Source: Styela clava
Taxonomy: Eukaryota > Chordata > Ascidiacea > Stolidobranchia > Styelidae
Direction of reading: 5' to 3'
Length of the DNA stretch: 64,000 nucleotides
NCBI RefSeq assembly: GCF_964204865.1
Contig: NC_135257.1
Location: 1,860,001 to 1,924,000 of the forward strand
Notes under the pieces: generated by a model
Databases searched by the model: none
Told to the model about the DNA's origin: nothing
The model's input: the letters and a program-made list of their open reading frames with translations, nothing else
In this document: piece by piece, positions 1 through 10,891 of the stretch
Position numbering within the stretch: the stretch's first letter is position 1
Layout of the letters: every line of letters starts with the position of its first letter
Made by a program: the position numbers and the translations under genes

Positions 1-1456
1 TTTGAACCATTAGGTACCATAAAGCAACCTACGTCGACTGCCATGTCTATAAGTTCATCCCCGCAACCCATAACAACCCCGCTTCCTACGACTAACGTTC
101 CATCCACTACTCCAAAACTAACATCATCGGGAACAAGTGAAGGTACTGTTTCAACGGAACAAATTACATCTGCCACTACGGAATATTCTTCTACGCCAGA
201 AATAACACTATCAACTACAGCTAACAATACTTTTTCTACTGAACAAAGTACATCTACTACAAATATCTCAACTTCGACAACATCCCCAATAACAACGAAT
301 GATGAATATTCAACCGTGTTAACAGAAACGTCGACTGCAATTATTGGTAAATTGATATTCATTACTAATATTAACATTCAAGCATTTTGTAATAACTAAA
401 TATAATAACTAGAATCATGCTTGAATTGGAATTGAACCGCATGCTTTTTTGTTTTAATTTATATCGACAGACTGATGCTATGATTAACAACATTTTTCAT
501 ATGTGATTTCAAATTTCATTCCTGTTAGGATATATTTGACACATAAATAACTGTAAATCCCTTATAAGTATTACTTTTTGTCACAAAACGTAAAGTCTAT
601 GGATATTGTTCCTTCTTGTTGCCATAAACAGTATAACTTCGACGTTTTAAGTACGTTTAGACTGAGTAATTTAGTAGGAAAGTCAATGCAATTTATATTG
701 AATGATCATTGACGCTTCGACACGGTTTGTACCGGAAGTTGCTAATTTTTCGTATCTGGGTGCTTTGAAGATGTTTCAGTATTATTGCAATTGCAAACGA
801 CTATCGAACATTAATTTTACAGAGCCAGTGGGACTCGGAATTTTGGAAATAATATTAATCATCTTTTGTGGATCTTTTCTGCTTGTACTCTTTGTTGCCT
901 TGTTGATATTTGCCGTTATGAAATGTCTGGTATTTATGATCTTATTATTCATGAATTGATTGATATTATTAAGATATTTTTATATATCGGCCTTATTATA
1001 TCAATTCGGCGATTCAACTTGTCCATTTGAGTTTTGCAATATTCATAGAAACGAAGCTGTAAAGTCAAACGCGTTTTTATCATTTATTTAAATATTTCTT
1101 TCGGCATAAATACGTCCTACTCTGAGTTAATGTTGGAACAAGGTGGTATGCTTTCGTTTTTCAATACATTTCAATGGCATTCAGTACATGATCAATGGCA
1201 TTTTATTGAATTTCATTTTGCTTTTTCAAACACTTTGGTCAAAATTATTTTTGAGACTCCAGTCTCCAAATACATATGGTAGAATACAATTAAAAGATGG
1301 TCAAAGATTTTTCCTTTTCCCAAATATAAATTTTATACTCAATTGTTTTTTTAGAAAAAGGATGAAAGCACTGTCACACATACGCAAGATTTATACGTCG
1401 ATGAAGAACACAGTTCCGATTCAGGAAATGTTTCAGGAAGATCTATTTCTATGTAA
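1..1456 (+). CDS. Mucin-like type I membrane protein, 3' part
   Basis: I do not recognise this gene. Three exons can be joined: 1-346 (open at the window edge), 823-929 and 1355-1456. Exon 1 is read from base 1 without a stop, so the ATG at 43 is probably internal. It encodes about 115 residues dominated by Thr, Ser and Pro with degenerate STEQ/STT motifs, typical of an O-glycosylated extracellular stalk. It ends in phase 1 at a GTAAAT donor. Exon 2 supplies a Glu-Pro junction and a roughly 25-residue hydrophobic segment (GILEIILIIFCGSFLLVLFV), followed by a Lys-Cys stop-transfer. Exon 3, in phase 0, gives an acidic Ser-rich cytosolic tail of 33 residues that begins KKDEST and ends SGRSISM. 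The lengths join in frame without forcing. The 5' part, any N-terminal domain and a signal peptide lie outside the window. Confidence 0.7.
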
Positions 1457-1725
1457 ACAATATTTGTTTTTGACCATTTTCTATTAATGGAAATGTTAGA
1501 TAAGGCAGAACATTATTATTTTTGTTTTGTAGAAATGATATCTTATATAGAAACATTGGAAATTATCAATTTATGGTGGTGGTATTATTATTTAATGTGT
1601 AACTCACACCTACAATGTTTACGCCATAATCTTTTTTCTTTCTAATTCAAGTAAACAACTAAGATTTATTTATTTTTTGCATTATATGCGTTTTGCACTA
1701 GGTAGCCAAATATCAAGCCCTACGA
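1457..1725. other. Downstream of mucin-like gene; nothing distinct
   Basis: AT-rich sequence between the last exon of the mucin-like gene and the hAT MITE. It probably includes the 3' UTR. I see no clear AATAAA close to the stop codon. Confidence 0.4.
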
Positions 1726-2192
1726 CAGGGGTCGGCAACCTACGGCGCGCGGAGTGATATAATCCGGCCCGCGGCGCTTCTCTGAATTATAGTAACAAAA
1801 TAGCTGTTTTGACGATTATATTCTTTACGTAACAGAATTTATTGTGAGACACGTGTAGACCAATTTATATTATAATATAACAATTATAAAATTTACAATT
1901 ACTCGTTTGATGATCATATCATTCAATTATATTTATACAAATGGCAACAAAACGCAGAAAAGTTGATACTAAGTTCAGTGACGCCACAAATATTCAAATG
2001 GTATTTTATTAGATGTAATGCAATGAGGACATAAATGTATATTCTATTCGAGAGATGTATCACTGCTTGTTTTTTTAATATAAAAAGAAAGTATCATCCG
2101 TTCGGTTTTCAATTTTCTGAAAATATTGCGGCCCGCCAATGACTTGCAACCCTTATATTGGTTCGCGAGCGACAAAAGGTTGCCGACCCCTG
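1726..2192. mobile_element. hAT-type MITE with 8-bp target duplication
   Basis: A 467-bp element bounded by perfect 16-bp terminal inverted repeats, CAGGGGTCGGCAACCT at the left end and its complement at the right. The 8-bp direct repeat CCCTACGA flanks it at 1718-1725 and 2193-2200. An 8-bp target duplication with CAGNGG-type termini is diagnostic of the hAT superfamily. There is no transposase ORF, so it is non-autonomous. Related termini recur at 60458-60473 and 61725-61740. Confidence 0.92.
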
Positions 2193-2937
2193 CCCTACGA
2201 CTTTCAAATACCCATCACCAATGCGTGTTTTGCAAGACTGATATGCAAGCCCATATTATGCATATCAATAACGTCGATGTTGTAGTAACTGTATGCATTG
2301 TATCCTCAAACTTTGCGTATTCTGTAACTGTTTATAACAGAAAAAATTACTTTTGTTATCACTCATTACAATACTTATATATACAGATGTATTCATTACC
2401 ACACCACTTGAAGGTTTCAATCAACAACTCCTTGAAATAATAATAAAATATCTATGCACTTATTGTATGCAATTTATTTTGTCATTTCTCTTGTATTTTT
2501 TATTTTGAATTTAATTTCTATAAATGCCAATTTTTTTTTCTTGTTCAATGCGTAATCAAATGGTTTTAAATTTTAGAAATTACAGACAAATGACAGAGTG
2601 CATACTTTTGATATTAAAGTCTAATGTATAAATAAAAGAGAGCCATGTATATTTCAACTACCTTCAAGAAAATAGAAAATATATCACATGCATAAAATTA
2701 GTAATTGTGTCCGCTATTACCGTCAAATGTCCCATCTTCTTTATTTTCTTTTGTCTAATTTAGGTTAGCAGTGCTCAATAAGTACGTTATTATCTCATGC
2801 TAAAATAGAGAAGCGTAAGCTACTTTCAGTGCAGAATATTTGTGCCCTGCTCTTGGTATTAGAGTCAGGCAAAATTGCAATTGCTGGAATCTAACAAACG
2901 GTTCTATTTTTTTTTAAATTTTGCAACGCCTATACAC

Positions 2938-3031
2938 TCTTTTCGCTCCAAGGCCATGTGCAAGCAATCACTGATGTCTAACGATCTTTTCGCTCCAAGG
3001 CCATGTGCAAGCAATCACTGATGTCTAACGA
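2938..3031. repeat. Two-copy 47-bp direct repeat
   Basis: Units 2938-2984 and 2985-3031 are identical back-to-back copies containing the string CCAAGGCCATGTGC. No ORF or structure is associated with them. The identity indicates a recent slippage event or an assembly duplication. Confidence 0.85.
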
Positions 3032-3321
3032 TGTGTGTCGCATGATCAGGCGGAATCATGCAAGTTTAGTTATCAACAAACTCGGAGCGAAATGATTTCG
3101 TGTCCCGTTGAGAACAGTCTAAAAATTCAACAAAGGCATAACCATAAAACTGAATCGAGAAAGAAACACCTTACGCTCTGGATGCGGTGGGCGCATCCCC
3201 GGAACGATGCTATATAATCTTCCAGGTGTCTGCGAACAAAAGATATATTCCTACTACAAATATATAGATTATCGGAACAAAAATACTTTATGAAGTTTAA
3301 GGATGTGACGAGTCCACATGT

Positions 3322-3327
3322 TTTATT
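3322..3327 (-). promoter_or_regulatory. Poly(A) signal of gene B
   Basis: AATAAA on the minus strand, 13 nt after the stop codon of gene B. It is a plausible cleavage signal, although very close to the stop. Confidence 0.45.
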
Positions 3328-3340
3328 GCATATAACATCA

Positions 3341-6300
3341 TTATTTGGTACCGTTTGGATTACAACCAATATCAATACAACTAGGTATATTAGCCATAAA
3401 GCAACAAAACCACTCCATAGAGAAAGATGTGGCAGCGTAGACAGCGTATAGACCGGTTGCACAACTTTTTCCATAACTTGTCACCCCGTATAATATTGCT
3501 TTTCCGTGTTCCTCACAAGTGAGAGGTCCACCACTAAAAATCGATGTGATTATTAGTAGTTTTTGGTAGCAGGTCGATTAGTCTAACAATCATTTTCATT
3601 ATTATAGTACATATAAAAGAATAATGTAAAATATTTTAGAATATTCCCGATTCCTTCGCAATAAAATTTTCGATTTATAATAGGACTCTTGCATTGGAAA
3701 TATTGAATGCCTTTACACGTTCTTATTTCATTAACAATGGCCGTTACGCATATTTATAAAAATCAACGTTGGAGACGGTATTCGTCTCTTTATTCAAACA
3801 GTATATCCAAAACGTATCGATGACTCCGAAAGTCAGAATGAAAAACATTGTTCCACTACGAACAATTGGAAAAAGTTTAACGACAATTTCATTTTACTAC
3901 CTGTCACCTCCGCAAGTATCCTGCCCTATTTCTTTACCGGCGCAAACATGCATCTCAAGTTTAATACTATCTCTTCTCCATGCTGTACGACACGCTTGTA
4001 TGTCGCCTATCTCAAGCTTTACTTGTTTCAGGAATCCCTTTCCACCAGTGCCAAACGTCCTTCCCCATCCATAGGCCCAGCACCAAGTGCCTGAATTGTA
4101 GCAGACATATTATGTCTTAGTGAGCTACGGATAGTCCCTGAGGATTGTTAAACAACCACTCTTAAAAACAAAAGCTTGCAAAGAATGACGCAAAATACCA
4201 CTGGCTGATGTTATAAGCACGATGAAACATATACCAACAAAATAATAATCTTATCACGTTGAAGTGGAGGGTCAAATGCAAGAAGAATGCTGTATACGAA
4301 TTAGGTGAATGTTAAAGAAATTCCAAATACTTGAAACATGGTTTATTTGATATCACTAAATACTGTTTAAATTATGCGAGTTTGATAACTTTTTAAGCCG
4401 AACTAAACTTTTTAAACTGATTTTAATTTGTAAGTCAGAAAACTCAAGACAGAAATTATTTTATGATAGTATATTTTTAAATTCCTGTACCATATATATT
4501 ATCTGGTGCAATTTTATTCCAGAAGTTAGTTTAAGTATAAAATATATATATATATTTAAAAGTATTAAAAATCTTAGAAAATGTTGAGAATGTAGAGAAA
4601 CATTGGTGTCCTAAAAAGTCTGAATGCGTTTTGCAAAAATTTACTATTTGGTATAAATGCAAATCATTTTCCCAAACTGTTGTGTCATCTTATTAGTTAC
4701 AGTTTTTCGCTCCGATCGCTGAGGAATATTATTGCAGGTTTTATCCCTCACATTTTAATAAAAAAAAAATCACCTTCCGGTTTCACCGCTTTGAATTTTG
4801 GTAAACATGCCGGCTGTACTTTGTCCGAGAATGTAATTTCCTTTTCTGACGTTATCAGAACAATATCAAATTCTGACCTCCTATTCTGGATATACCCTTG
4901 TGGATGACGCCGAATTTTTACTATCTGAAAGAGTATAATTAGGGTTAATGAAAACGCATACTGAGATTCTATGAAAGAGAAATGTTCAATGAATTCGCAG
5001 TCAAACAGCTCACCGATTAGATATTACGTATTGTGGGATAAAAGCAACGGTCGTGCTCGTTTTCAGAAAAAGGTAATTTTCAATAATTCAACAACGTGAT
5101 ATACAATATGCAAAATACAATGGTATGTACGGACAGAGAGGGTGAAGTTTTTTATTCACTTGCCTCGTATCCTTCTCCAGTTATCTTTCCATGGTCATGC
5201 TTTCCGACATATATTCTCCGTCCTTTGATAGGATCTGGTCCAAGTTCTCCAGGTTTGTATTTAGAAGTATCCATTGAAAAGCAATGCAGAGCCGATATAA
5301 CATGTCTTGGTGAAACAAGAGTTCCACCACAGGACTGAATATGAATAAATTTTTGTTTAGATTATTAATTCATCTCACATATCTCAATTGAAATCCAAAT
5401 GTTGGTGGTATCTTGTTCAAACACTGTTACTGCTTTAAGTGTTCGCAGATGTCAGGGGATAGCAACGCCTGAGTCCATATGCGAGTCGATGGGTGGCCAC
5501 CCGAAGCCACGTGGCTCCTACACGGAGTTAAAATATTTACGAGGATTGATTCGTTTATATGCAGAATGCAGATACGAAGTACGCGACAATTGTCATCTTT
5601 CAACGTAATACACTACTCACATGATAATAAGCTGGTTTTCCAGCGGTAGGTTTGATACGGCGTTTCATAACATCGACCATCCATGGCCAGCTGTGTTCTA
5701 CAACTATCGATCCACCTATAACGTGTTAGGAAAAAATATTACCAACTAAATAATAGGCGTTGATATTTCACCCCATGTTTCTTGAAGATCATACGGCTCC
5801 CAAAGCAAAGACTTGCAAGTTGCAACAATTACGAGAGTGTTACAATAAAATGGAGGTCAAGTACATTAGAAAGGCACAATTGAAATTGAGTTGAGAGAGG
5901 CTACTTGAATAAAAACGTATTTCTCATTTTTTTGTTTATCGGTATAAATAATGAACCTCCATTTTTCCAATCATTATATGTATTCCATAATCACTTTTGA
6001 TTTTACGAAAATAAACTGCGTAATCCAATAGTGACTTGCGAATTTTCATCCTTCGGAACCTTCATAACATCGAGTAAAATGCACAATGATAAATATCATA
6101 ACAGGGCTACAATATTTCAAATTCTCTTACACATAATCTATTCAATCTGATATCCAAAAAATTATTATCTGATCACAGTGTATCAATTCATTTTCAGTAC
6201 ATCATACGATTCATATATATCTATATTGTAAATATTAGATATTCAAATTTTTGACACGTTGGAAAAAATTACTTTGATTTCCTCCTCACTTTTATTGGAT

Positions 6301-9300
6301 ATGTAGCGTGTGCTTAAACAATAACAATTTGGACTTAAAGAAAAGTATGAATAATGATAAAGCCGTATAGAAAAATTGGGTTTTATGGTGAAGTTTTAAA
6401 TATTCGTCAAATCCGTAAAATGAGAATGGCAAACGCCATACATAATAAAGCAGAGTGTGCAACCTTTTTTACAGGCGGGCCAAATACAAGTAACTCGTTT
6501 AAAATCTTTAATCAACATTTACGATTTCTATGATTTACCTCAACTTTAAATAACACGCCTGCTTTCAGCTTACCTACAACTCTTCCTGTTTTTAGATTTG
6601 GTTTGATTTTCGAAATCCCACATTTGAAACCTGTTTCGTCGAATCTATCTTCTGGGATGAGATCAACAAGATCTTCGTCTGTCAATTTTTTTTTCACATT
6701 ACACAACATTTTATTTTTTAAAATGAAACAAAACTGCAACGTTTAAGTTTGTCCATTTTCTCAAAATTAGCTCTTTCAGATACGCTTTTTGTTAGAGGCT
6801 TAAAATTCTTCACAGCATAATCTAAGGAATAAACTTACTTTGTCTTTACGAACACCAATTGCAAAAAGAATGCGTATTATGTTTCGTCAATTTTCATAAC
6901 GTTATTGTTTCTCCAAAGTTATTCTGTTATGCTGATACTTTGTTGAGAATTTCAACCAATATTAGTCGATACCCAAATAAAATTCAATAATTTAATAAAC
7001 GGTGCTCACACGGATATTTTCCGTCTGCTTCTACATTGGTTGCAGGGTATCCTGATCCGCCTGTATTGCTGCCGTATCCGCCTAAAATAAATAATGTATT
7101 TGTTCATATACACGACAAATATAAAGTAACAGTTATTATTATTTAGTTAAGACTTAGTTAATAAATGATACCCTACTTTTGGCTTATCTCGTATATTAAT
7201 TATTTTCGCACCAATTAGATGCTACAGAGTAAAAGCTCCCATTTTCGGAATTTTCCTATTTCTGCCATCGTGAATAGTTTGAGTAATTTGAAACGTGAAA
7301 AACAAGATCATTGATTCACAAGATTCTTTTTTTGATTTACTTGCTATTATAAAATGCTATCGCTTTCATTTGCGATGCAAGTACACAGTAAAGTTGGTTT
7401 GAATCGGAAAAGTCAATAATTTGTGTTCAGTAATTTGCAAATTTTTCTGATAATCAGCACCAGATTATCGTGCATTATCCACACAAAAATCAACTTCAAT
7501 GGCATTTGCCCCCCCCCCCCCCCCAACGCCCCCCACCTCATTGTTTTCTGAAATAACATTGCCTGAGGCAGATGCCAGCCAAATGCCATTGAAGTTATTT
7601 TTTTGTGTTGTGTTAATATTGCATTATAAACTGGTGCTGATTACCAGAAAAAACATAGATTACTAAAGACAAGTTTATCCTGTCGTTTGTTCAGAAATTG
7701 GAATATATATATTTATTTGTCAAACTTCCAGAATTTTACTGAGGGGCTGGGATGTAGTGCAGTATTCGTATCGCTAATTCATACGAATCAAGAATAAATA
7801 TGGATGTTAAATACTCGTACCGAACCCTTACATGATTTATCAGCATAAATTTTTGCAAACAGTCAGGGTGATAAGAGAAAATTTCCCAACGCACAAGTGT
7901 TTTAGAACAGACTGGACATACATACTTAGTTTACTGCGCGTAATCGTGAAGGTAATTCATTGATATATATATATAGCTCATTGAACGCCAGTGATTGCTC
8001 GTAGATTTTATGAAAGTTCTTGTTGCATATTAAAATCATATATTTGATTGATTAAATTCAAATCATTGCTATGAGTAAACACGAATAAATCTAAATTAAT
8101 GAAATAGTGTAGCCTATATTACTGAATGTTATATTATTTTCTTACCAGAACCAACATTTATTCCGTTAATTTGATTTGTTGTTTCTTTATCGTCGGAAGT
8201 TGTTGCCACCCCAAAGCTTGAACTAATTCCAGTTGACGAAGTACCTGAATTGCTACTGTACCCATTAGACGATGAACTTGTAGAAGATCCGGAACTGGAT
8301 CCCACGCCAAAGCCATAGGTCGAACTCGTCCCATAAGTAGACCCAGTACCGTAGATAGAACTCGATCCAGAAGTCGAACTTGTTCCATAGCTTGAACCAG
8401 AAGCCGATATTAGCGAAGAAATGCTGGTGTATGGGGACGAAGATCCATAGGTTGAAGAAGAAGATCCATAGGTTGTAGACGGTGACAATGAACCTACGGA
8501 GGGCTTTGTAAATCCGGACCAGTCGATACCGGAATAAGATCCAGACAAACTGGGGGTACTTGATGGAGACCCTGGACTTGAACCTGGCGTTTCAGTACCA
8601 AGATAAGATGCAGAAGATCCGTAGCTAACAGATGGTGAAACCGGACTTGGACTGGGTTTTGTCCCTCCGGCCAAGCCAATACCGGAATAGGATCCAGAAG
8701 ACCCAGAGCTCGAAGTAGACGAAACTGGACTTAAGCCTGGTCGTGTCCATCCAGACCAGTCAATACCAGAATAAGAACTGGAGCTAGTAGACGGTGAAGT
8801 TGGACTTAGTCCCGGTCTTGTCCATCCAGACCAGTCAATACCAGAATAAGAACTGGAGCTAGTAGACGGTGAAGTTGGACTTAGTCCCGGTCTTGTCCAT
8901 CCAGACCAGTCAATACCAGAATAAGAACTGGAGCTAGTAGACGGTGAGCTTGGACTTAGTCCTGGTCTGGTCCACCCAGTCCAATTATTGCCTGACGAGG
9001 AACCTGGATAACTGTACGATGATGTGCCGTAAGATGAGCTATAGCCATAACCGGAATAAGACGATCCTTGACCGTAAGGAGAGGTAGAATAGCTTGATGC
9101 GTAAGGTGAGGATCCATGGCTGGAAGTATACGAAGAGCTGTAGCTTGAACTTCCATAATAAGATGGTTTGAATCGATTGAGAGTCGGCGTCTGATGGCCA
9201 TGGAATTGAACTTCAACTTTGGATTAAGATTAAAAAATTAATAATCACATACGACATTGGCTAACTGCTAAATCCACTCTTATAAATTAGGTTATGTTGT

Positions 9301-10794
9301 GGTAAAGAGAAAAATTCGATAAGATAAATATTCAATAATACTTTTACCAAAAAGGTCGCAAGTATTCTATCCAAAAGAATACTGAAATATTCGGGTGCAA
9401 ACAATGGGCACTTCTTGGAAGTTATTGCAGGCGTTAAAATATTATTCCAATAGTCAAAAAGGTGGTTGAAATTTGGTCAAAAACGATCAAATCGTCTACA
9501 AATTATGAATTTATAAAGATTAACATGTCAGAAATTTACAATAAATAATCATATATACAAATTCACAACTAAATTTAATATATTTGAAGTTTTCAGATAG
9601 CATGGTAGAGTTAGAAAGAACTTACAGTTTTCGTCGCTTGGAACATTATAGTCTGCTGAGCTTCTGCTGTCCACTAAAAAGAATGTTACTTTTTGTCAAT
9701 ATAAAAAGGTGTTTAGGGCAGTATTATTGAATTACAATTGATAAAGTGGGTATATTTATAGCTTTATGTCAAAACAATTATAAAAAGTAATCGTATTCAA
9801 TTGGCTTGATTACATAGCGACCAAAACCAGGAGCAGAACAAACACTTTCACATCGAATCGCTTGTGACATGCAATTAGACCAAATAACCACATACCCACT
9901 TCTGAACAAGATGGTGTTCCCACAAACAGTATAACAGCACTGACCAAAAGTATTGAACTCAAGCCAAAGAGAAGGATACCGATTTGTTTATCTCGAGCAA
10001 AAGTCACACCTGAAAAATATAAAGCATTATTCAGGCGAAAAAAGTGCAAGGGTATATGTAAACATGTGCAAGTGATCTCACCACTGCGCCATACAATTTT
10101 TGCCTAATTGAAACAAAATGGTTTTCCTGGCAGCGCTGAATAGAATTTTTTTTTGTTAGCATCCAATTACGGACGTTTGTGGCACAATGATAAACTTATA
10201 AATGATCCTTCTGACTTTCAGTCGGTAGTTTAAATTTTAGTCCGAACGTTCTGACTTTGGGCAACAACAAGCTAAGGTATATTGTCAGGGTCAATAACTA
10301 TTGGGCGACGACCAGGTAACAATAAGAATTATATCATGTAGATTTGGTAATAAATAATGAATTCGTCTTCACATTTTCTTCTAGGTTAATACACAACCAC
10401 AATTAAAGTTACATTACGGGCCTTGCCTGCAGCGAAGTCATGCAGTCGATGCAGTATATCATTAAAGATGCTGACTTCATCTAGCCGGTACGATCACGTC
10501 CTATCTATCAGCCCTGTTTCACACTAAGACCTATTTTCCAGAAATCTCTCTTGTCCACAAAGGTTTCCTAATAGCGGTAACTTATTAGAGTCTCGCGTAA
10601 GGCAATATCAATTATCGGCGACATTCCAGTCTACATATATATATATATATATATAGTCCGGCGATTCCTCTGTGCCTCGGATTTTGCCAAGAGCAAACTT
10701 CATAGAAATAAGGTTCACCTTATTGGCTTTTACTCCGTATATTTATCTAACCTTTTTTGGTTTCCTGTTTTAAACCAGTCTTTCTTGAACTCAT
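3341..10794 (-). CDS. Gene B: SGY-rich type II transmembrane serine protease
   Basis: Eleven exons on minus: 10752-10794, 9896-10009, 9626-9673, 8146-9216, 7010-7081, 6574-6678, 5621-5715, 5164-5334, 4774-4924, 3901-4090 and 3341-3533. Together they make 750 codons plus stop in one frame. The start MSSRKTGLK begins a short cytosolic segment. A single anchor lies at about residues 23-46 (IGILLFGLSSILLVSAVILF) with no cleavable signal, so the topology is type II. Residues 69-426 are the Ser/Gly/Tyr/Pro-rich stalk. FKCG and an activation site GR|VVGG (Arg482/Val483) precede a trypsin-like domain with His533, Asp593 and Ser687 (GDSGGPL). The residue six before Ser is Asp, predicting cleavage after Arg/Lys. 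Odd points: SYG replaces SWG (position 215), Ala is at position 226, the donor after exon 8 is GC, and the initiator exon has a weak GTTAGA donor. The tail has the family's CC..C..C pattern. Exon 1 is the least certain exon. Confidence 0.87.
7420..7675. repeat. Foldback element with poly-C core
   Basis: Imperfect inverted repeat in the intron between exons 5 and 4 of gene B. The left arm (about 7425-7515) and right arm (about 7575-7668) share AACTTCAATGGCATTTG and AATCAGCACCAG in opposite orientation. An 18-nt-class run of C sits between them at about 7509-7524. It looks like a foldback MITE. Flanking duplications were not resolved. Confidence 0.7.
8677..8985 (-). repeat. 25-codon tandem repeat in gene B stalk
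   Basis: Direct repeats of 75 bp start at 8761, 8836 and 8911. A diverged 84-bp unit starts at 8677. They encode a 25-residue unit (YSGIDWSGWTRPGLSP followed by a Ser/Thr-rich stretch). The unit keeps the reading frame and has one Trp-x-x-Trp pair, unlike the pure SGY units of genes C and D. Confidence 0.85.
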
Positions 10795-10883
10795 GGTGTT
10801 TATTGCAAAGGCGGCAAGAAGCTTTCAATCTCTGGATGAGCAAATAAGCAATCTTGCAATTTGCCAAGCAAAATTTTGATTTA

Positions 10884-10891
10884 TGACGTAA
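10884..10891 (-). promoter_or_regulatory. CRE/ATF-like octamer of gene B
   Basis: TTACGTCA on the minus strand, starting 97 nt before the ATG of gene B. It is a one-base variant of the octamer found at a similar distance upstream of genes C, D, E and F. Confidence 0.5.

Larger units (their letters stand above)
2193..3340. other. Convergent intergenic region
   Basis: Spacer between the mucin-like gene (+) and the 3' end of protease gene B (-). It is AT-rich, with an AATAAA-like string near 2440. It also holds a two-copy 47-bp direct repeat (listed separately). I see no coding exon. Confidence 0.4.

Noticed and set aside
8677..8985. Regularly spaced repeats considered as a CRISPR-like array
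   Set aside because: The repeats are contiguous, in frame and coding, with no unique spacers, and the genome is eukaryotic.
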